From NCBI GenBank assembly GCA_001643675.2, contig LSRY02000033.1:62001-126000 (forward strand): 64,000 bases of DNA. The letters run 5' to 3'. A model generated the notes under the pieces. It was not told the DNA's origin and searched no databases. It saw only the letters and a program-made list of their open reading frames with translations. The DNA is from Monocercomonoides exilis. Its lineage: Eukaryota > Preaxostyla > Oxymonadida > Polymastigidae. The position numbers and the translations under genes are program-made. Below are positions 14,901-24,800 of the stretch, in pieces; within the stretch, counting starts at the first letter, position 1, and each line of letters begins with the position of its first letter.

Positions 14901-17900
14901 CATTGCCTTCATCTCTTTCCTCTTCATCTTCGCTCCTTCCTCTTTTCTTTTCTTTGCCTGTTTGCTTGTCTCTTGTAACATATCTTTTTCTGCTTTCTTC
15001 TTCTTTCTTTCTTCTCAATCCCATTTTCAGCTGGCGTTGTTCTTTCTTCTGCTTCATCAAATTTTTCAAAATTTCTTTTTCAATCATTTCATTCTTTTGT
15101 GCTTTTATCGATTTCTTCTTCTCCATCTTTCTTTTCTTCTCTCCCATTGCTTCAATGCTGATATCTGATATTCTGTTGTTGCTTTCATTAAAACTGCTCA
15201 TGATTCCCTTTCTGCGCCTTTCTTCACCTTCTTCTTCTCCTTCTTCTCTTTGTTCATTTTCGTCATTGTCTTCTTCATTGTCATCGTCTTCATCATCTTC
15301 CTCGTCACCCTCTTCCAAATCTATTTCCATTTTTCTGTTGTATTTGCCTCTTCCACCTCTTCTGCCATTTCTCTTCCTTCCTCCCCTTCCAATCCTCATC
15401 CATCTCCCAAATGTTCCTCCTCCTTTTTTCTCCACAGCATTTTCTTCTTCCCTCTCACTTTCTCTTTTGTCATCTGCCATCTCTTCTTTCTCTTCCTCCA
15501 ATTTCTTTTCCCCTTCCTTTCTTGTTTCAATCTTTCCATTCTTCTCATTCTCTTCTTCAGCCACTTTCTTCCATGTTGACAGAATTATCACTGCCAATGA
15601 AACAAATGCCTCTTTGCTGCAGCGTTGCAACATGTTGAATGAGAACAGCGATCTCATCAGCTTTGACACTCGATCAAGGCGGATGATGTCTTGTTCCGTC
15701 AGAGCAGTGATTGAAGGAGAGAATGGAGAAAGAGAAGAAAGAGAAGAGGGAGAAAGGGAAGAGGAGAAAGAAGATGAAGGATACAGAGAAAATGATGATG
15801 ATGAAGTTAATAGAGAAGAAGAAGAAGAAGAAGCATCAATATTATGAATAGCCTCATTTGTCTGTGCTGAAGAAAGAGGAGGCGAATGGAATGGCACATC
15901 TGATGGCTGGTTGAACGAAGTATCAGAAAAGTCAGAGACAATTGTGAATGGAAAAGAAGATGATGGTCTGGAGTCTGAAAACGAATCAAGAGAAGAAGAA
16001 GAAGAAGCTGATGAGGAGGAAGATGATAACGAATAGGATGTTGATGGTTCTTGTAATAATGAAGAGGAAGATGAAGAAGCAGAAGATGAAGATGGATAAA
16101 TAAATAAAGAAGAAGAAGATGATGGTGACATTCCATATACATTCGTTCCATCTTCTTCCATTTCTCTTCTCTTTCCTTCCTCCTTCACCTCATGAAATCC
16201 CAATCCAACATTATCCTTCAACCCTCTTTCCATTTCCATATTCATTTCCTTTTTCTCCTCTTTCTCCTTCTCCTTCTCCTTCTCCTTCCCTCTCTTCTCT
16301 GCTTCTGTTGAATAAGCCATCATATCCTCGTGGCAGAAGAATTGCACCAGTCTCATTGTCAATTTACCTCCAAAAGCCAATCTGTTCAACCTCTGCTCTT
16401 CCAAATCAGACACAAAAGATGTCTTCTTTCTGTTCAAAATGAGAGACACACGCTGTTTGTCGAAGGATGTCTGAGGAGACGGAGAAGATGGGAATGAGAT
16501 GAGCTCATCTGCAATTGGGCCTATTTCTGGAAGGGAAGAGGAGGCAGGAGAAGATAAGTTCAAAGAAGGAGAAGATGAAGGAGAAGGAGAAGGAGAAGGA
16601 GAAATAAATGAATAAGAAGAAGAGGAGGAGGAGGAAAAAGATGAAGAAGATGATGAAGATGATGAAGAAGAACTAATCGTTCCTTGCATTGGTGTAACTG
16701 AAGAACTGGAAGATAAGAAAGGCGATTCAGAAGAAGAAGGCGGAAGAGAAGGAGAAGTCTGTGCTGAAGCAGAAAGTGGCTGAGAAAGAGAGAAAGGCGA
16801 AGAAGAGCTTGAAGGCATCATTGGTGTTGCATTCACAGAAGAATTGGATGAAGAGAATCCAGTTGTTGGAGGAGAAGGAGAAGGAGATGGAGAGGAAGAG
16901 GAAGATGGAGAAGGAGATGGTTCGATTAGATTGGAGGAAGAGTCAGAAGGGATACTCCAATCAGAAGGAGATGAAGAAGGTGAAGGTGAAGGAGAAGGAG
17001 AAGGAGAAGTATTTTTAGTATGAAGGGGCAATGAAAATGAAGAGGAAGAAGAAGAAGAAGATGATGATGATGATGATTCAAAATTATTTGTTGATTGGAT
17101 GGGTGCTGCTAAATCCAATGAAGATATTTCATCTTTCACAAGTGAAGAAGAAAGTTGTTGTTTGTCAAATTCAGAAAAATCAGATGAAAAAGAAGAGGAA
17201 GAGGAAGAGGAGGAGGAGAAAAGAGAAGAAGATGATGATGATGAATCAGAAGAATTGAGTGTTGGTGTGAAGGCATCAAGGGTCGATTGAAAATCAGAAA
17301 CAATAAACAAACCCGTCTTCTTTTCTTCAACTTCCTTTTTGTGTTCTGTTTGTCGTTTGCTTTCTTCTTCTTCTTCCTCTTTCTCTTCTTCAACTGCTTT
17401 GTCTTCTTCCTCTTTCTCGTCTATCTTTCCTAAGCTCATTCTCTCTTTCACTTCTTCTTTCTGAGCACTTATTTTTTCTTTCTTCTTATTTGTGGAATCT
17501 TTCATTGAATTCATCCCAACCTTCATTCTCTTCCTTTTGGCAGCTGATGCAAATGAAGTTGCTGAAGAAGAAGAAGAAGAAGAAGAAGACGATTTTCTAA
17601 GTGATGCTTCTTTTGCCTTTGCGCTGGATGACATCAGCATCGACGCAAGTGAATGAGGAGGAAATCTTTCAGCAATAGAAGACTCTGTTTTGTCTTTTCC
17701 TCTTTCTTTCTCTTTCTCTTTCTCCTTTTCTTTCTCATTTTCTTCCTCCAACTCTTCAAACATGTCTTCATCATCATCATCATCATCAACTTCTATCTCT
17801 TCAATCTCTTTTATCTCTTTTATTTCTTTTATTTCAACCAGCTTCGTCATCTGCTTAGGTCTCAGTGTCTTAAACTCTCCTAATGCCTCATTCAGCACAA

Positions 17901-18264
17901 AAAGAGGATGAATGCTGAAGATGGACTTGTCTTCTTCTGCAAATCGGATCTGTTTCTGTTTGATGTGTTCATCTTGTTTGGTTGATGATGAAGGAGAAGA
18001 AGAGGAGGAGGAGGAGGAGGAGGAGGAAATGGAAGAGAAGGAGGAAGATGAGGAAGACGAAGATGAAAAAGAATTTGTTGATTGTGCATTTGGTGTTCCA
18101 ATTGATCCCTGTGTTTTTCTTATTCCATCTTGTTTGATAGAAGAATGATCAACTTCATAATTAGACCTTTTCTGGTTGTCCTTCACGAGATGCGGAGGAA
18201 TCACTTCCAAATCAACAATTTCTCTTTCTTTCTCCTTCTCTTTCTCTTTCTCCTTTTCTCTTTC

Positions 18265-18296
<32 letters not shown>

Positions 18297-21200
18297 CTTC
18301 TACTGCATTTTTGCTTTTCTTTCTGTTCTGCTTCTTTTTCCCTTCCTCTTCTTTCTCCTCTTTGATCACTGTATTGTTCATATTCGGTTTTTCCTCATAT
18401 ATTTCCTCAATAAGTTGACTTTCTTCCTTTTTCTCCTTTTCATCTTGTGCATTCGTGTTATTCTTCTTCTGTGCCCTTCCTCCTCTCTGCTTCTCCTTCA
18501 GCAGCATCTGATAGTTGAGTGTGGGGTCTGGATAGATCAGCGTTTCTGTTCGGAATGTCTGTGTGCAAAGAGAACAGCTGCAAACAGCACAATCTGCATT
18601 GGATGGGAAATGGATGTTGTTTGCAATGATATTTTGAGTGTGATTGTGAGTGTGATTGCATTGATGATGAAGAGAGAGAGAATAATCATTGGAATCAATC
18701 TTATCATTGACAGAATTTCTGTTTTCAATTGTTGCCTTTGAAGTATCATTTACTTGATTTTCTTCATCATTCTCTTTCTTATTTGTGTCTTTTGTGTCTT
18801 CTGCATAATCTGCTACTTTATCCCATTCAAAGCCATCATCATCAAATCCAATAAGCGAAATTCTGATAGAACGAGCAAAAAAAGCACGAGAATTGAATAA
18901 AAGAGGAAGAATATATGGATTGGTGAGGAGAGAGGTAGGAGAAGTGAGCTCAGAATGAATAAAAGAAGAAGAAGAAGAAGAAGGAAATGAAGAAATTCTT
19001 GAATTGGATCTGGAATTGAAGCTGGGGTGTGGATGAGAAGGAGCAAAAGATGATTTTGTGAGGAAGTTTGGAAGAGGATTCGGAAGAAATCGAACTTTTC
19101 GTCTGACTCTTGGAATTCTTTGAAAGTCTTGAAGAGCTTTTAGTTTATCTTCATTGGTCATTTTACGTGAAGAAGAAGATAAAGATGGTGTTTGTGATGG
19201 AGATGAAAGTTGTGAAGAAGAAAGAGAAGGAGAGGAAGAGGAGGATAAAGAGGAGGAAGAGGAAGAAGAGGAAGAAGATGATGATAATGATGAAGGATGA
19301 GTGAATGCTGAATGAAGAGATGATGAAAGTGAATGTGAAGGCAAATCTTTTATCATTCGATCGCTGAAATTGTAAAGAGGAACAGGAGAAGATGGCTGAG
19401 AAGGTGGCAATGCAGAAGAAGCAGAAGAAGAAGTAGAAGAAGAAGAAGAAGAGGAAGAAGAAGAGGAAGAAGAGGTTGATGATGTTGATAATGATGATGA
19501 ATTTTGAGAAGAAGAAGAGGAAGAGGAAGTTGGAGTGGGAGTGGAAGGAGAAGATGGAAAAGAAGGAGCAGAAGGGAATCTGAATAATGGATTAAGTGAT
19601 GAATTTTGCTGAGGATAAGAGAATTGAGGTGAAGATGCATATTTGATAGAAAGATAAGGAGGAAAAGAAGAAGAGGAAGAGGATGATGATGATGATGAAG
19701 GCGAAGATGAAAGTGAAGAAGGTGATTGAACAGAAGGAAAGAAAGGATATGAAGAATTGAACAGAAAAGAAGGGGAAAAGGGAGAAGAAGAGGATGAAGT
19801 TAAGGAAGGGGAAGAAAGAGAAGGAGAATTCAAAGAAGGAGAAGAGATTTCAGAGGGGGGGGCAGGAAGAGGAAGAGGAAGAGAAGAAGATCTGCGCCAG
19901 AAAAGAGAATTGGTGTTTGGATTGAAAGAAGATGAAGAAGAGGAGGAAGAGGAGGAAGATGAATAAGAAAGAGAAGGAGAGAAAATATTTGATGTTTCTT
20001 GATTTGAAGAGGATATTGAAGGTGAATTAGAATTATAAGCTGAATCAGTTGTGCTAATTGTGTTTGATCGAAATAGCATTTTCTTTTCGTTTGTGAGTTT
20101 GTTTTTATCTTCTTCCTCCTCCTCCTCTTCTTCTTCTTCTTCACTTTTATCTTCTCTCTCATCTTCATTGTCTTCTTCATCATCATTCAATATTTCAATG
20201 CCCTTTCTTTTTGTTCTTTTCATCGTCTTCACATTCAGATTACTATCTGCATCAGAAAGAACTCTTGAAATATCATCATCATTCGAATTAGCAATCATAT
20301 TTGTGTTTGTGATTGTGTTTGCGTAATCACTGACATCACTCTCTGAATCAATGCCATCTGTTGAATGCTGTTGACTTATCAGATTGCTCTTCGGATATTC
20401 AATTGGTTTGATCTGTCTCGTTGTGGAAGTTGCAAGTGGAGATGAAACTGCAATTTCTGCTGCTTTTCTTGTGCTTCCCATTCGCACTGGCTTCTTCACA
20501 GGAAGAGGAATCGAATAAGTAGAAGAAGAAGAGATGGAAGAAGAAGAAAGAGAAGACGAAGATGGAAACTTTGGAAATGATGCTATTTCTTTGTTGTTGT
20601 AGTGGGGGAAAGGAAAATGCCTTGTGATATAATCAGCCAATTCCTCTTCCATTTCTGTTGCGTTTCTTTCTGTTTCGCTTTCGGAATTTCTGTTATCAGT
20701 ATTCAAATATGCTCCTTTTCTCCGTTTAGTTGCTCTTCCATTGTTTCCTTCGTCATTTGTGGATGTGGAATCTTCTCTTTGTTTTCTGTGTCTTCCTCGT
20801 TTGTGTGAAACTTTTCCTTTCTTCGAATTGCTTGCTTTATTTCTTTTTGTACGCAATGAAGATGATGAAGAAAGCAAAGATGAAGAAGAAGATAATGATG
20901 ACGATGATGAAGAAGAAGAAGGTGTTGGTGGAGCAGAAGAGATGTATATCTGCTCATACATTTCATTTCCTCTTCCTTCTCCATCAAATACTTGCTCCTT
21001 CTTCTCTTCTTCATCCATCTTTTGATCATCTCTTTCCATCTCTTCCTCTTCCTTGCTCTTTACTTCATTTCCAAGATCCTCTTCTACTTCCCCTTCTGCT
21101 TCTTCCTCTTCCTCTGCTTCTCCTTCCTCTTCGATTTCCTCATTCTCTCCTTCTTCCTTGTGTTCCATTTCTTTCTCTTCATTCATCCGTCTCAAATTGC

Positions 21201-21808
21201 TAGCAGCGTCTGTGCTGAACACAATGCCATGTGCAATGTCTGCTGAATGGCGGAAGAAGAACGTCAAAAGAGGCATCGAAACACTCGGAACACTCAATTT
21301 GTGATTGGGATGGGCAGATGAAGATGATAATGATGAAGATGATAACAATAATTGAAGATCGAGTTTCATCTCTTCCTCTTTCATCTTCATATTCTTTTCC
21401 TTTTCTCTTTCATCAACATCTCCATTTGCATCCAACTTATCCACATACACACACTTCTGCTGCTGGCACTCCCACATTCCTGTTCTTCTCTTCTCATCAT
21501 CATCACTTCCACAGCATGCAACAGCCATTGCATTCATCTGCTGCATCATTGGCTGAATGCACCCGTGAAGGAAGTGACGAGAGCTGAGTGAGAATGTCTG
21601 CACATCTGAATGGGCAGACAAGAGAGGCAGGACAACATCAGTGGAGATGAGAAGAGAGGCAAAGGAAGGAGGATCGAGAGAGGAGAGAAGGCGAGTCACA
21701 GCAGAGGAGAAGTGTGCTGGCAAAGAAGCACCTGTGCGTGAATGGCTGCGATTGGGGGGTGGGAATGAAGGGGAGGCTGATGGTGTGGATGAGGTAACTG
21801 ATGATGAA

Positions 21809-21843
<35 letters not shown>

Positions 21844-24800
21844 AGAAGATATTTTTGAAGGAGAAGAATTGAGCTGGTTGAGTGAAAGTGTTCGGAATGG
21901 GATGATTGCGGGAGAGTATGAAAGAGCTGATGCTTTTGTGGGATCAGGATTTCTGTATATCTTGTCAAATCCTTTGTTCTTGTTCGGAGAATAACGCCAC
22001 GGAGAATTAAACGCAAAAAGTGGAGAGAAAAAATGTGCTGGAGATGATTTCATCTTTTTGTTCGATGTTAATTTGTTTATTCGTTGAGATGGCAAGTTTG
22101 GAGCAGAAGAGAAGTCATCAATGAAAAGAGGGACACTCGATGACCTCAGAGCATATGTCATCTCCTGCTGCAGAAGTGGCTTTGGATTGGATTTTTTGTT
22201 GAATTTGTTCTTTTGAAGGGTTTGAGTGTTGTTGAATGAAGATGTTGAACTTTCTGGTTGTTGAGATTCTGTTGAAGAAGATGTGATGAAGAAGGAAGAA
22301 GAAGAAGAAGATGATGATGATGATGATGATGATGGATTTGAAGATTGAACAGAAGAGGTGTCTGAAATCAAATGAAGAGTGGGATTGATTTCTTCGACAT
22401 TTGTGGGTGTTGATGTTGATGGTGATTGTGATGGTGATGGTGATGTTGATGAGTGTGTGGTTGATTGGTCAAAAGAAAGAATGCTAGCTGAATTACAATC
22501 AGAGTGTTGGTGATGCGTCTTGTGGTGCGAAAAAAGAGAAGTCGAAGAAATGTCTGATGAAAATGAAGATGATGAAAAAAGAGATGAAGATGTTGGCGTG
22601 TGATGCATGCTCAATGATGGAATCGGAGATGAAGATAAGGATGAAGAGGCAACTGTCGAAGCATCAACATTTTCTGTGGAATTTCTTTGGAATTTCGGAG
22701 AAATTGAAGATTTCTCCGGAATTGTACTTGTGCTAACCTCTTCATCTTTTTCCATCTGAGAAGAAATTTCTTGAATTGTGTTAGCTTCAAATGAAGTTCC
22801 TCCATTTTCTGAAATAGATTGAGTTTCTAATTGAGAATTTGCTGTCTTTTCTTCTTCCATTGAGGATGAGTCTGCTGATGTTGCTGTTGATGTTGATGAA
22901 GCCAAATCAACAGAAGTGCCAGTTGAAGGCTCTATCTCCATTGAATCCATTTCATTCTCTAATGTTTGCAAACTTTCGCCTTCTGATTGTTTTGAATGAG
23001 GAGCATCTGAATTAGGCTCATCAGATGTCTTTGATGATTCATCTGTGATTGATGAATGTTTATCATTCAATGACATAGTTGTATTGTCAGATCCATTCGT
23101 GTTTTGAGAAGAATCATGTGGTTCTTTTTCATTCTTCTCAACTTCGGCTGAAGAAGAAGATGTCAATGAAATTGAAGGGAATAATGTTGATGTAACGTCT
23201 TCATCAGTCACTGGATGATTCAATTGCTGTTGTTCTTGTTTCAATACTGTCTGTACTTGTGTTTGTGTTTGTGTTGTGTGAGAGTGTGTTGTTCGTGGCG
23301 GAGGCAGCGAAAACAAAGAAATCGTCTTAGTCTCCTCTGATGTCACTTTCAATTCATTTCCTTTTCCTGCCTCTCTTTCTCTCTCAGCATCTTTCTCTTT
23401 CTCCCCTCCTTTCTCTTTTCCTTTCTCCTTTCCTTGTTCCTTCTCATCTTCCTTCTCACTTGCAGGCAGAATCAGCCCACCCAGCTGTTCCACACAGAAA
23501 GGACACACCCAAAGCTCTCTCGCAATCTCTTCTCTCATCTTCTGCCGCTCCACAAAGCTGTATGAATCATTCGCTGACCCTAACACAGATGGCTGGGCGA
23601 CAAAACCTGAATATGTTGAAGATGATAAAGATGATGATGATGATGATGAAAATAAACTGGATTGGTGAGATTTCATCATCGTTGATGATGAGTTTTCCTT
23701 CCCTTTGCCTTTTTTACCACTTTTGCGAAGATTGTACACAACTCCTTTGCCTTTCCCTCTTCCTTTGCTATTCCCATTCTTCTGCTCCTCTTTCTCTTTC
23801 TCTTTCTTCTCTTCCTCTTCATCCTCACCTCCTCCTCTACCTTCTTCTTCCTCCTCTTCTTTCTTTCCTTCTCCATTCTTCTCCATTCCTTCTCCAGCTG
23901 TCTTCTTCTTCCCTTTCTCATCTGGTGCTTCATCTAACAGCATCTCCAATGGTACAAAAAAAGGCAGAGTGGACACACAACATGGATGATACCAGCGTCC
24001 ACAATGAGAACAGTTCAGAAAGCGCTCAGAAGAGACAGCAGAAGCAATGGCTGAGGAAGAAGAAGTAGAAGAAGAAAAGGCAAGTGCAGAGGAAGAAGGG
24101 AGGAAGGAAGGCCGATCAGCAGATGAAGAAGAGAAAGGAACGAGGAAATCACCATTTGGAAGAAGGGATGAGTTTTGGAAAGAAGAGGAAGGAGAAGAAG
24201 AGGAAGACGAGAAAGGAAGGGGAGAAAAAGAAGGATGATTTGAAGAACAAGAAGATGATGAAGAAGATGATGACGAGCAAACGGCAGCAGCAACAGAATC
24301 CCTGTGAAGAAATGAAAAAGGGCTGACTTGTTCGCTTGGAGCAAACAGAGAAGAAGAATCATAAGGTCTTTTGACGCGATGGCAGAGTGAGCAAATGTGG
24401 AGCATCTCAAACTGCTTGCGGCAGTTCAGAGAGCAGAAAAAGAGTTCCTTTGGATCAGACAGATGGGAAGAGGATGAAGTGGATGAGGATGAAGAAGACG
24501 TAGAAGGAGGAGAAGAAGGAGAAGAAGATAAAGAAGAATTTGAAGCATCGTCGTTTGCAATCATAAACCGTTCAGTCATTTTTTGTACATTTTCTTCTGT
24601 CTTCTTCATCAGCTGCTTGCATTTCTCGCATCCGCAGAAGCCAAACAGCCTTCTTCTCTTCCTCAGAATGAGCTCTCTGTCCTTCTCAGCTGCTGCTCTC
24701 TTCACTTTTTCGATGTTCTTTCTCATCAGATCCTGTCTGGCTGCACACTCAATACAATACACTGAATTACATTGAGCACACACACGCGACCCAACCAGCG

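Noticed and set aside
6093-24410. Minus-strand Leu/His-rich ORFs in other frames, for example 8799-9140 and 24015-24410
   Set aside because: They are frame-shifted readings of the same purine tracts that encode poly-Ser in the true frame.
50-24775. Dozens of plus-strand ORFs up to 447 codons, Ser/Phe/Leu- or Glu-rich, including 14504-15847 and 50-958
   Set aside because: They lie antisense to the continuous minus-strand frame and their composition is what the complement of Ser/Glu/Lys codons gives. They share no domains and overlap one another in several frames.
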